From NCBI GenBank assembly GCA_964600225.1, contig CAZRIT010000003.1:18089-82088 (forward strand): a stretch of DNA of 64,000 nucleotides, written 5' to 3'. The notes beneath the pieces are model-generated. The model searched no databases. It saw nothing but the letters and a program-made list of their open reading frames with translations, and had not been told where the DNA came from. The stretch's first letter is position 1; each line of letters starts with the position of its first letter. A program made the position numbers and the translations under genes. Positions 55,972 through 64,000 of this stretch are shown here, piece by piece. Origin of the DNA: CAZRIT01 sp964600225. Its GTDB lineage: Bacteria > Bacillota > Clostridia > Christensenellales > CAG-138.

Positions 55972-57891
55972 ATGAAATACGACGCGTTGTTTCAGCCGAT
56001 GTACATCAACAAATTGCGCATCAAAAACCGTATTGTCTTTTCCCCGATGGGCACGGGCTCCTATCACACGGACGGCACCATCACCAACGAAGAGATCGAT
56101 TACTTTGAGGAACGCGCCAGAGGCGGCGCGGGCATGCTGATACTCGGCTGCAAGTTCGTCAGCCGTGCGCTGGCGCCGACGGGCGGGCTGTTGAGCATGC
56201 CGTATGTGGTGCAGGGCTTCAGCACGCTGTGCGACAGCGTGCAGCGCTACGGCGCGCGCATGTGCGCGCAGATTAGCTGCGGCATGGGCCGCAACACCCA
56301 GCCGTCGGAGGAATACATTCCGTTTTCGCCGTCCCCCAACCCCAACTTTTTCGCGCCGAGCATTCCCTGCCGCGAGATGACGGCGGAGGAGATTGCAAAG
56401 GCCATTGCGGACACGGCCGTTTCCGCGCGGCTGGTGAAGAACGCGGGCTTTGACGCCATCGAGCTGCACGGGCACGCGGGTTACCTGATCGATCAGTTCA
56501 TGTCGCCAATATGGAACACCCGTACCGACGCCTACGGCGGCAGCCCGGAAAACCGCATGCGTTTCCCGTGCGAGCTGATCGAGGCCGTGCGCAAAGAGGT
56601 GGGGCCCGATTATCCCATCCTGTTTCGCATCGCGCTGGATCATCGGTTTGCGGGCGGGCGCACATTGGAGGAAAGCCTGCCGATGCTCGGCATACTGGAA
56701 CGGCACGGCGCCGATGCGTTCGATATCGACGCGGGCTGCTACGAAAGCATGGATTATGTGTTCCCCACATCGTACCTGGGCGACGCGTGCATGGATTATG
56801 TATGCAGCCCAAGCCGCGCGCATACCGCGCTGCCGCTGCTCAACGCGGGAAACCATACGCCCGAGACCGCATTGGAACTGATCTCCTCGGGCAAGGCGGA
56901 TTTTGTCATGATGGGCCGTCCGCTGATTGCCGACCCCGATTTGCCCAACAAACTGCGTGCGGGCGAGCGGGAGGATGTGCGCCCGTGCCTGAGGTGCAAC
57001 GAGGAATGCATCGGCAGGGAGTTTTTGCGCGGCACCAGGATCAGTTGCTCGGTGAACCTGCAGGTATTCGAGGAAAAGCGTTTTCAAATGGAACGGAGCG
57101 TCTCAAAAAAGCGCGTCGCCGTCATCGGCGCGGGCCCCGCGGGGCTGGAGGCGGCGCGCGTTGCGGCGCTGCGCGGGCATGCCGTTACGGTGTTTGAAAA
57201 GCGCGGGGAGATCGGCGGCACGCTTGCGTTGGCTGCGTCCCCAACGTTCAAAAAGCCGTTGCGGGATTTGATAACATGGTACGGGCGGCAGCTAAAAAAG
57301 CTGCATATCGACGTGCGGCTGAATACCGTGGTGGACGCAGAAAGCGCCGTGTTGGCGGATTTTGACGAGGTGGTGGTATCCGTCGGCGCAAAGCCGCTGC
57401 TGCCGCCGATCAAGGGCCTTGGGCTGCCGCATGTGCTCGACGTGGCGGACGTGGGCAAGCAGGCCGAAAGGCTGCGCGGCAAGCGCGTAACGGTCTGCGG
57501 CGGCGGGCTTTCGGGCTGCGACGCGGCGTTGGAGCTGGCCACGGAATACGGCTGCAAGGTCACGGTGGTGGAGATGAAGCCCGAGATGGCAGGCGACGTG
57601 TTCTTTATCAACGCCATGACGCTGTTAAGGATGCTCAACGAAGCGGGGGTTACGCTGCTGACCAGCGCGCCCGTTGCCGCCATTGAGGAAGCGGGCGTCA
57701 GGCTGGCGGACGGTTTTGTGGAGGCGGACGCGGTGGTAACGGCGTTTGGCAGGCGGCCCGACCGCGATTTTGCCGAGGCAATCGGCGCGCGCTTTGGCGA
57801 CCGTGCGCACATTGTGGGCGATTGCGAGCGCGCGGGCAAGGTCGGCAACGCCATCCGCGGCGGGTTTATGGCCGGGATGAGCATCCGATAA
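55972..57891 (+). CDS. Old-Yellow-Enzyme/2-enoate reductase-type iron-sulfur flavoenzyme
   Basis: 639 residues. N-terminal OYE barrel (1-~360: LRIKNRIVFSPMGTG; ELHGHAGYLIDQFMSP with catalytic region; VMMGRPLIADPDLP), a 4Fe-4S cluster motif CLRCNEEC with a further Cys in RISCSVN (~343-365), and a C-terminal FAD/NAD(P) part (VAVIGAGPAGLEAARVAALRG near 383; second nucleotide loop VTVCGGGLSGCDAALE near 505). Relatives include 2-enoate reductase, 2,4-dienoyl-CoA reductase and the bile-acid enzyme BaiCD. Substrate unknown. GGGAGG precedes the ATG. The convergent GntR gene ends 16 bp away and may regulate it. Confidence 0.92.
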   Translation: MKYDALFQPMYINKLRIKNRIVFSPMGTGSYHTDGTITNEEIDYFEERARGGAGMLILGCKFVSRALAPTGGLLSMPYVVQGFSTLCDSVQRYGARMCAQISCGMGRNTQPSEEYIPFSPSPNPNFFAPSIPCREMTAEEIAKAIADTAVSARLVKNAGFDAIELHGHAGYLIDQFMSPIWNTRTDAYGGSPENRMRFPCELIEAVRKEVGPDYPILFRIALDHRFAGGRTLEESLPMLGILERHGADAFDIDAGCYESMDYVFPTSYLGDACMDYVCSPSRAHTALPLLNAGNHTPETALELISSGKADFVMMGRPLIADPDLPNKLRAGEREDVRPCLRCNEECIGREFLRGTRISCSVNLQVFEEKRFQMERSVSKKRVAVIGAGPAGLEAARVAALRGHAVTVFEKRGEIGGTLALAASPTFKKPLRDLITWYGRQLKKLHIDVRLNTVVDAESAVLADFDEVVVSVGAKPLLPPIKGLGLPHVLDVADVGKQAERLRGKRVTVCGGGLSGCDAALELATEYGCKVTVVEMKPEMAGDVFFINAMTLLRMLNEAGVTLLTSAPVAAIEEAGVRLADGFVEADAVVTAFGRRPDRDFAEAIGARFGDRAHIVGDCERAGKVGNAIRGGFMAGMSIR

Positions 57892-57906
57892 GCCCGAGGC
57901 TGGGGG

Positions 57907-58620
57907 TTATTCGCTTAAAAACCGCAGCGCATCGCGCATGTGGTGGATATCGTAGCGCATCTCGTCGCGCGCCTGCGTGGAAAAGCGGTTTTTGAGCGCT
58001 GCCAGTATGGCAAAATGGATGTTGAAGTATGCCTGCGCGTCGTCGGCGCGGTAGGGGCTTTTCAGCCAGATATACCGGCGGTAGCGCGTCAAACGGCTTT
58101 CATAGAGCCGATACGCCTTGATAAAATACTCGTTTTCGGATGCGGCGACGATGCGCCGATGAAAATCGTCGTCGCATACGGGCAGCTGCGGCACGCGCGT
58201 GTCGATGCGTTCGTCGGCGATAGCACTTTGCTCGAAGGCCTTTTTGCAGGCAGTCAGGCTGTCCGAAAGGGCGGAAAGCTGCTGCGGCGTGATGTGCTTG
58301 GCCGCGTCGAACGCCGCTTCCCCCTCGATGGCGTGGCGCATCCGACAGATATCGACGCAGTCTTCATAGCGCACCTGAGACACGCGCGGCATCTTGCCGG
58401 GCGTTTTTTCCAATAGCCGTTCCTCCGTCAGTTGCCGAATGGCCGCCTGCACGGGCGAACGGCTGACGCCCAGATCCGTGGCCACCTGCGTTTCGCTGAG
58501 CGCATGCCCCGGTTCCAGCCGCAGCGTAACGATCTCCTGCTGCAAATATTCGTATACCACGCGGCCGATGGTATGAAACGGCGCCTGCCGAACCCGCATT
58601 TCAAACGCCTCGCGATGCAA
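57907..58620 (-). CDS. GntR-family (FCD) transcriptional regulator
   Basis: 237 residues. Winged helix (~18-85) with VATDLGVSRSPVQAAIRQLTEE, then an FCD ligand domain with a D-D-F-H metal pattern (DDDFHRRIVAA) and a later His. A TTG start at 58620 fits AGGAGGTG 5 nt upstream. It is tail-to-tail with the OYE-type gene and divergent from the methyltransferase operon (181-bp gap); either could be a target. Confidence 0.87.
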   Translation of the reverse strand: MHREAFEMRVRQAPFHTIGRVVYEYLQQEIVTLRLEPGHALSETQVATDLGVSRSPVQAAIRQLTEERLLEKTPGKMPRVSQVRYEDCVDICRMRHAIEGEAAFDAAKHITPQQLSALSDSLTACKKAFEQSAIADERIDTRVPQLPVCDDDFHRRIVAASENEYFIKAYRLYESRLTRYRRYIWLKSPYRADDAQAYFNIHFAILAALKNRFSTQARDEMRYDIHHMRDALRFLSE

Positions 58621-58801
58621 ACAAACACCTCCTTTGAATATGGCTTCATATTACATGAGCAGACGGCGGGAAACAACGTTCCACGCATGCGCATATGGAA
58701 TAGATCCCGCGGTCTTTCTCGGGTGCGGCGGAATTCGGGCTTCCTAATATGGCAAAACTGTTGTACAATGAAGGGTAATATTGAAAGGAACGGAGCAAAC
58801 C

Positions 58802-59578
58802 ATGGAAGCCTACACGGGCATGGCCGCATTGTACGATGTGTTGATGGCCGATACGGATTACGGTGCGTGGGCAGCGTATCTGATCGGCCTGATGACGAAA
58901 TTCGGCGTGCCCAGGGGAGCGATGTTGCTGGAATGCGGCTGCGGCACGGGCAGCATGACGGTGCGGCTGGCGGAACAGGGGTATCGGATCACGGGGTTCG
59001 ACCGATCCGAGGATATGCTGCGGGTGGCGGCGCAGGCGGCGCGGCAAAAGGGATTGCAGATTCCGTTTGTCAGGCAGGATATGCGCAGCCTGTCGGCCCA
59101 TCGGCCCGCCGATGCGGTGCTCAGCGTGTGCGACGGGGTCAACTACCTGCTGACGGCCGCGGATGTGGCGGCGTTTTTCGGCGCGGCGGCGGGCGCGCTC
59201 AAGGACGGCGGGCTGCTGCTGTTTGATATTTCCTCCGCGTACAAGCTCTCCGAGGTGCTCGGCAACCGCACCTACGGCGAGGATACGGAGCAGTGCACCT
59301 ATCTGTGGCTCAACGCCTACGACGAGGCGGCGCGGACGGTGACGATGGATTTGGTGTTCTTTGTGCCGCAAAAGGACGGCAGCTATCGGCGGCTGGACGA
59401 AACGCATGTGCAGCGCGCGCACACGGCGGAGGAGCTGGCAAAGCTGCTTTCCGAAAGCGGGTTTACGCTGCTGGGCGCGTACGAGGCGTTTACGGACAAG
59501 CCGTACGGGCCAAGCACGGAGCGCATACAGTTTGTGGCAAAAAAGAAGGGGACAATCGGCCGACAGGCCGGGACATGA
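58802..59578 (+). CDS. Class I SAM-dependent methyltransferase
   Basis: 258 residues. AdoMet motif LLECGCGTGSMTVRLAEQG near residue 50, GFDRSEDML (motif II), QDMRSL and VLSVCDGVNYLL (motif IV region), the YbaJ/BioC-like group. Substrate unknown. GGAGC precedes the ATG at 58802. It starts a four-gene run whose stops and starts overlap (59575, 61299, 62408), so the four are co-translated. Confidence 0.85.
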   Translation: MEAYTGMAALYDVLMADTDYGAWAAYLIGLMTKFGVPRGAMLLECGCGTGSMTVRLAEQGYRITGFDRSEDMLRVAAQAARQKGLQIPFVRQDMRSLSAHRPADAVLSVCDGVNYLLTAADVAAFFGAAAGALKDGGLLLFDISSAYKLSEVLGNRTYGEDTEQCTYLWLNAYDEAARTVTMDLVFFVPQKDGSYRRLDETHVQRAHTAEELAKLLSESGFTLLGAYEAFTDKPYGPSTERIQFVAKKKGTIGRQAGT

Positions 59579-61302
59579 AGGATATGACAACGAACAGGAG
59601 CAAAGCAAAGGGGAGGGTCATCCCGTTTTCGCAAAATGCCGCGTTCTATATGAAGCGCGGCGCCAAGAATATGGAGCGCAACGATCTTGTGCAGGCGCTC
59701 GGCCACTATCGGCAGGCGTATATGCGTTCGCCCGACGATCCCGAGCCGTGCATTGCCATGGCCGAGATTCTCAGCCGCATGCAGCGGTTTGAGGAAAGCA
59801 ATCGGATGCTATTGCTGCTGGTCTCGGCGGACGAGACGGTGTCGGAATGCTACTTTGGGCTGGCGTGCAACTACTTTGGTATGCGGGAATACGACTGCGC
59901 GGCGGAGTGCCTGGAGACGTACCTGGATATGGAGCCAAACGGCCCGTTTGCCGCGGAGGCGGAGGATTTCCTCGATTTCCTCAACGACGACGACGCCATG
60001 TACGAGATGACGGGCCTGCGCAGCGACGCGGATTATGACGATAACGCCTCGTGCCTGTTTGCCAGGCACCTCATCGAGGCGGGCGACTATGCCGACGCCG
60101 TGGCGGAGCTGAGCCGACAGGCCAGCCTTTCGCCCGATTGCCGCCAGGTGAAGAACCAGTTGGCCGTAGCGTACCTTTGCAACAACGAAAAGGCGCGCGC
60201 GGAGGAGCTGATACAGGCCATATTGGCCGAATATCCCGAGGATGTGCAGGCCAGGTGCAACTATGCGCTGTTGCTGCACGACCGCGGCGACGATGAAAAG
60301 GCTTTGGAACAGATGCGCATTGTCGAGGGCTCGGCGACCGACGCGGCGGAGCAGTTGCAGAATATCTCCGTGCTGCAAATGGAGCTGAAGGAGTATGACA
60401 AGGCCGAGGCGACGCTCAACCGCATGCGCGCCCTGCTGCCGTATGACGAAACGGTGATGCACCGCCTGGCGTGCTGCCGCTATCTGCAAGGCGACGCCGA
60501 GGGTGCGGCGCAGTACTACAAGCGGCTGCTGCGCATCAACCCCGACGATACGGTTGCAAGCTACTATCTGGCGCAGTGCCGCCGCAAGGATGCGTCGCCG
60601 CAGACGGCGCGCAGCCGCTGGATGCCCGTGTATCAGGTGCCGTTTGGCGAGGCGTTCCGCAGGCTCAACCAGATCAACAAGGCGCTAAGCGACGCCGAGC
60701 CGTCCATGCAGGCGCGCTGGCGCGAGGATGCGCACCTGCGCGGCCTGGTCAAGTGGGCGCTGACGCTGCCGGATTTGCGTGTGAAAAAATCCATGCTGAC
60801 GCTACTGTACACGTTTGGCGATGCGTACGCCGAGCGGATGCTCAGGGAATTTTTGCTGCAGACCGATCAGCCCGATTCCATCAAGCACGGGGTGCTGGGG
60901 ATTCTCAAGCACATCGGCGCGCCCGAGCCGTACGCGGCCTATATCAACGGCCGCTGGCTGCAGGTTCGGGTGAGCATGCTGGAGTTTCCGTATCCGCTGC
61001 CGCGCGCGTATGAAAACGTGGCGCAGCTGCTGCTGTCCTACATGCTGGGTACCTGCGGCGAGGTGTGCCTGGTGATCACCGCGGGCATCTTCCACCGCTA
61101 TGTCGACAGCCTCAACCCCAAGTTCCCGCGCATGTCGGCCATGCAGGAACTGGCCATGGCGGCGGCGCTGGAATATCTGGGCTGCATCCATGGCGGCTTG
61201 AACGTGACCGAGGAGGAGCTGTGCGCCAAGTATCGCGTCACGCCCGCGCGGCTCAAAAACGCGCTGGCCAAGCTGGAGCCGTTTATAAAGGAGCCCGTAT
61301 GA
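59575..61302 (+). CDS. Large TPR-repeat protein of unknown function
   Basis: 575 residues, no signal peptide. Residues ~20-340 hold repeated TPR-like helix pairs (NDLVQALGHYRQAYMRSPDDPEP; YDCAAECLETYLDMEPNGP; DYADAVAELSRQASLSPDC; ARAEELIQAILAEYPED; KALEQMRI; YDKAEATLNRMRALLP; GDAEGAAQYYKRLLRINPDD). The remaining ~230 residues form a second, helical domain ending with a winged-helix-like stretch (VTEEELCAKYRVTPARLKNALAKLEP). Probably a protein-protein scaffold; no activity can be assigned. The start overlaps the methyltransferase stop; ATG at 59584 is an alternative. Confidence 0.82.
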   Translation: MKDMTTNRSKAKGRVIPFSQNAAFYMKRGAKNMERNDLVQALGHYRQAYMRSPDDPEPCIAMAEILSRMQRFEESNRMLLLLVSADETVSECYFGLACNYFGMREYDCAAECLETYLDMEPNGPFAAEAEDFLDFLNDDDAMYEMTGLRSDADYDDNASCLFARHLIEAGDYADAVAELSRQASLSPDCRQVKNQLAVAYLCNNEKARAEELIQAILAEYPEDVQARCNYALLLHDRGDDEKALEQMRIVEGSATDAAEQLQNISVLQMELKEYDKAEATLNRMRALLPYDETVMHRLACCRYLQGDAEGAAQYYKRLLRINPDDTVASYYLAQCRRKDASPQTARSRWMPVYQVPFGEAFRRLNQINKALSDAEPSMQARWREDAHLRGLVKWALTLPDLRVKKSMLTLLYTFGDAYAERMLREFLLQTDQPDSIKHGVLGILKHIGAPEPYAAYINGRWLQVRVSMLEFPYPLPRAYENVAQLLLSYMLGTCGEVCLVITAGIFHRYVDSLNPKFPRMSAMQELAMAAALEYLGCIHGGLNVTEEELCAKYRVTPARLKNALAKLEPFIKEPV

Positions 61303-62411
61303 TCTGCATTGCAACCTGCAAGCTCGGCCTGGAAGCGCTGGTAACGGCGGAGCTAAGGGCCATGGAGCTGACGGTGGAACGCACCGAGGACGCGCGCGTG
61401 ACGTTTCGGTGCGATGCGGGCGGCATGATCCGGGCGCTTTTGTGGCTAAGAACGGCCGAACGCGTGCTGACGGTTGTAGGCGCGTTTCGGGCGGTGACGT
61501 TTGACGAACTGTTTGAAGGCGCCAAGGCGCTGGATTGGAAGCCGTACCTCAAGCCCGATACGACCATCCATGTCAACGGCAAATCGGCCAAGAGCCAACT
61601 ATTCTCCGTATCCGATTGCCAGCGCATCGTCAAAAAGGCCATCGTGGAAAGCCTGAAAACCTCTTATCGGCGGCAGGATATCCCCGAGGGCGGCGCGGAG
61701 ATCATCGTGGAGGTGGGGGTGCTGCGCGACGAGGTGACGCTTGCGCTCGACGCCTGTGGCGCGGGGCTTTCGCGCAGGGGCTACCGCACCTACAACGTGG
61801 CGGCGCCGCTTTCGGAAACGCTCGGTGCGGCCATCGTGCAGCTTGCCCGTTATCATAGGGGCATTCCCTTGATCGATCCCATGTGCGGCAGCGGCACCAT
61901 GCCCATCGAGGCGGCGATGATGGCGCAGAATATCGCGCCCGGTCTGAACCGCCCGTTTGCGGCGGAAAGCTGGCATTTTGTGGACGGAACGCTTTGGGAA
62001 ACGGAGCGGACGCGCGCGCGCGATTTGATGCTGCCCGCGGTCACGGATATCGAGGGCGCGGATATCGACCCGCACTGCATCGAGCTGTGCAAAAAACACG
62101 CCAAGAAGGCGGGGGTTATGCTCAACTGGGCCGTGCGGCCGCTGTCGGAGCTGAGGCCGCAGGCGGAGCGGGGCATCATCGTGTGCAATCCGCCGTACGG
62201 GGAGCGCTTGCTCAACCGCACCGAAACGACCGAGCTGTATCGGCAGATGCGGCAGGTGTTTATGCGGATGCCGCGCTGGTCGGTCAATATCTTCTCGGGC
62301 GTGGACGCGTTTGAACGCATCTACGGCCGCCGCGCGGATAAGCGCAGGCGCTTGACCAACGGCGGCATGCAATGCAATCTATATCAATATTACGGGGTAC
62401 GGGAACCATGA
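61299..62411 (+). CDS. THUMP-domain rRNA (guanine-N2) methyltransferase (RlmL/YpsC type)
   Basis: 370 residues. N-terminal ferredoxin-like and THUMP region (1-~160), then a Rossmann methyltransferase with PLIDPMCGSGTMPIEAAMMAQNIAPG near 190 and catalytic IVCNPPYGERL near 295. The group modifies 23S rRNA G2445-type sites. AAAGGAG lies 6 nt upstream. The start overlaps the TPR gene stop. Confidence 0.92.
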   Translation: MICIATCKLGLEALVTAELRAMELTVERTEDARVTFRCDAGGMIRALLWLRTAERVLTVVGAFRAVTFDELFEGAKALDWKPYLKPDTTIHVNGKSAKSQLFSVSDCQRIVKKAIVESLKTSYRRQDIPEGGAEIIVEVGVLRDEVTLALDACGAGLSRRGYRTYNVAAPLSETLGAAIVQLARYHRGIPLIDPMCGSGTMPIEAAMMAQNIAPGLNRPFAAESWHFVDGTLWETERTRARDLMLPAVTDIEGADIDPHCIELCKKHAKKAGVMLNWAVRPLSELRPQAERGIIVCNPPYGERLLNRTETTELYRQMRQVFMRMPRWSVNIFSGVDAFERIYGRRADKRRRLTNGGMQCNLYQYYGVREP

Positions 62412-63613
62412 AGTATGTGGTGGTGCTGGGCGACGGCATGGCCGATGAGGCGGTCGCGGAGCTGGGCGGCAAAACGCCGCTGGATGTGGCGGAGCATCCG
62501 ACAATGGACCTGCTGGCGCAAAACGGGGAATTCGGGCTGGCCCAAACCGTGCCCGACGGCATGAAGCCGGGCTCGGATACGGCCAACCTTTCGGTGTTCG
62601 GGTACGATCCGCGCGTCTACTATACGGGCCGTTCACCGCTGGAGGCAATGAGCCTGGGCGTGCCGCTGGCCGCGGACGATGTGACGTACCGCTGCAATTT
62701 TGTCACCCTCACGGGCGACACGTTGGACAACGCGGTCATGACCGATTACAGCGCGGGCGAAATTTCCACGGAGGAAGCGGCCGAGCTGGTTCGGTTTCTC
62801 AATGAGCGCCTGGCCGATGACGGCGCGCAACTGTACGCGGGCTTTTCGTACCGCCACTGCCTGGTGCTGCGGCATGCGGAAACGGGCGCGGAGCTGACGC
62901 CCCCGCACGATTTTTCGGGCAAATCCACCGCGGGCAGGCTGCCGAGCGGCACGAATGAAGCCCTTTTGACCGAGTGGATGCGCACAGCGTTTGCGGCGCT
63001 TCCTACGCACCCCGTCAACGTGCGGCGCGCACAACGCGGGCAAAACCCCGCCAACGCCATCTGGTTCTGGGGCGAGGGCCGCAAGCCCGCGCTGACGCCC
63101 TTTCGGGAACTGTACGGGCTGAAGGGCGCGGTCGTATCGGCCGTGGATTTGATACAGGGTATCGGGCGCTGCGCAGGGCTGGACGTCATCAAGGTGGCGG
63201 GGGCCACGGGCACCTATCAAACCAACTTTCGCGGCAAGGCGCAGGCGGCCATCGATGCGCTGGACAATGGCGCGGACTATGTCTACATCCATCTGGAAGC
63301 GCCCGATGAATGCGGGCATCACCATCAGGTGAAGGAGAAGGTCCGGTCGATCGAGCAGATCGACAGGCAGGTACTGACGCCCGTCAAGGCGCACCTGGAC
63401 GAGCGGGGCGAGCCGTATACCGTTTTGCTCATGCCCGATCACCCCACGCCGCTGTCGATCATGACGCACACCGCCACGCCCGTGCCGTATGCGCTCTATC
63501 GCAAAGGAGATTGCGCTGTCAAAAACGTGCGCTATTGCGAGGCCGACGCCGTGGCGCTTGGCACAAAACCCATCGCGGGACACCTGCTGCTTGGGCGCAT
63601 GACGGGCCGCTGA
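62408..63613 (+). CDS. apgM: Cofactor-independent phosphoglycerate mutase, archaeal type
   Basis: 401 residues, alkaline-phosphatase superfamily. MKYVVVLGDGMADEAV at the start, PGSDTANLSVFGYDP (phospho-acceptor Ser region near 60), VIKVAGATGTYQTNFRGKA and a C-terminal metal site LEAPDECGHHH with MPDHPTPL. This ~400-residue ApgM form is common in archaea and present in many Clostridia; it interconverts 3- and 2-phosphoglycerate. The start overlaps the rlmL-like stop; end of the operon. Confidence 0.92.
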   Translation: MKYVVVLGDGMADEAVAELGGKTPLDVAEHPTMDLLAQNGEFGLAQTVPDGMKPGSDTANLSVFGYDPRVYYTGRSPLEAMSLGVPLAADDVTYRCNFVTLTGDTLDNAVMTDYSAGEISTEEAAELVRFLNERLADDGAQLYAGFSYRHCLVLRHAETGAELTPPHDFSGKSTAGRLPSGTNEALLTEWMRTAFAALPTHPVNVRRAQRGQNPANAIWFWGEGRKPALTPFRELYGLKGAVVSAVDLIQGIGRCAGLDVIKVAGATGTYQTNFRGKAQAAIDALDNGADYVYIHLEAPDECGHHHQVKEKVRSIEQIDRQVLTPVKAHLDERGEPYTVLLMPDHPTPLSIMTHTATPVPYALYRKGDCAVKNVRYCEADAVALGTKPIAGHLLLGRMTGR

Positions 63614-63696
63614 CGGCATTGGCGATATTGTGCCAAAAGGCACTTGCAAAATGCAACCGAATATAGTAATATTACTTGCGTCGTGCAGCAAAGCGT

Positions 63697-63787
63697 GGAG
63701 AGATGGCTGAGCTGGTCGAAGGCGCACGACTGGAAATCGTGTATACGGGGAACCGTATCAAGGGTTCGAATCCCTTTCTCTCCGCCA
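63697..63787 (+). tRNA. tRNA-Ser (anticodon GGA), CCA encoded
   Basis: 91 nt. Acceptor arms GGAGAGA / TCTCTCC pair, discriminator G, then CCA. The anticodon loop CTGGAAA gives anticodon GGA (Ser, TCC/TCT codons). A long variable arm (TACGGGG-AACCGTA type) and GGTTCGAATCC T-arm are as expected for a serine tRNA. Confidence 0.98.
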
Positions 63788-63793
63788 TATAAG

Positions 63794-63830
63794 AACGTCA
63801 GTATTGATACAATGCTGGCGTTTTTATTTT
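63794..63830 (+). terminator. Terminator after tRNA-Ser
   Basis: AACGTCAGTATT / AATGCTGGCGTT with G-U pairs and loop GATAC, followed by TTTATTTT. Confidence 0.75.
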
Positions 63831-64000
63831 GCACACGGTAGTCGTCAGAAGGTCTTGGTAGCAAGGCTTTCTGGCGGCTTTTTTGTTTTCTGCCATTTGT
63901 AGAGTGCAAAGAAAAAGCCCAATCCACGGAGCATATAGGTAGAAAACACCTTGCACTCGGCAAACGGAAACTTGGGGGTGTGCATAGGGTGTGCACTCGG
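63831..64000. other. tRNA 3' flank, no gene seen
   Basis: It contains a second hairpin with a T tail (GTCAGAAGGTCTT / AAGGCTTTCTGGC, then GGCTTTTTTGTTTT, 63844-63893), which may terminate something transcribed towards it. TGCACTCGG occurs twice (63953-63961 and the last 9 bp of the window). Nothing coding is supported; a gene could begin beyond the edge. Confidence 0.5.

Noticed and set aside
63532..63996. Minus-strand 154-codon ORF across the tRNA-Ser
   Set aside because: Its middle (GIRTLDTV...FDQLSHLS) is the familiar false translation of the antisense strand of tRNA-Ser; the rest has no coding character.

Overview
The window is a chromosomal segment of a high-GC, endospore-forming member of the Clostridia (Bacillota). 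The evidence is a complete spoIIIAA-AH operon, spoIVB-spo0A, spoIVA, gpr and spoIIP, a CIRCE-controlled groESL operon, consensus sigma-A promoters, Shine-Dalgarno (SD) sites before most genes, and the classic Firmicutes order asp23/amaP-nusB-xseAB-ispA-dxs-tlyA-nadK-argR-recN-spoIVB-spo0A. The lineage may be Christensenellales-like, but I cannot fix the genus from sequence alone.

Layout. 1-6195 (minus) is a cobalamin/cobinamide uptake and salvage operon (binding protein, permease, ATPase, cobT, cobU, cobS, a second short cobU-like gene, cobC) behind a cobalamin riboswitch with a terminator. 6210-9128 holds a divergent LysR regulator, an orphan DNA methyltransferase and a GntR regulator. 9274-26126 (plus) is the long sporulation and housekeeping block from spoIIIAA to spo0A. 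26150-30639 has a secreted 5'-nucleotidase, a probable spoIIM, deoB and punA, joining nucleoside salvage to sporulation. 30751-37401 has a repeat patch, a catalytically degenerate DacF-like protein, an M50 protease, scpAB, yfcE, rdgB, rqcH and a TrpR-like regulator. 37724-42446 holds rpsT, a copper ATPase and groESL. 42447-43213 is the largest gene-free stretch, with a 278-bp fold-back element and a dispersed repeat. 43214-45529 encodes a small membrane protein and a two-subunit aconitase X. 45638-52532 runs DUF512-der-plsY-spoIVA-gpr-spoIIP. 52543-55736 is a diaminopimelate operon (asd, dapA and a dapB fused to aspartokinase-type ACT domains). 55853-63613 holds an Old-Yellow-Enzyme reductase, a GntR regulator and an overlapping operon (methyltransferase, TPR protein, rlmL-like, apgM). 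A tRNA-Ser(GGA) lies at 63697-63787.

Most notable observations: a repeated arrangement in which the -10 element lies only 5-11 nt before an ATG with no SD (spoIIIAA, spoIIM, spoIIP, copA, rdgB, DUF512, nadK), suggesting leaderless mRNAs; a DapB-ACT-ACT fusion; a Spo0A receiver lacking its acidic pair; a one-base frameshift in spoIIIAB next to a 59-residue SpoIIIAF; a DacF-like protein with all three active-site motifs changed; and the 278-bp fold-back element.
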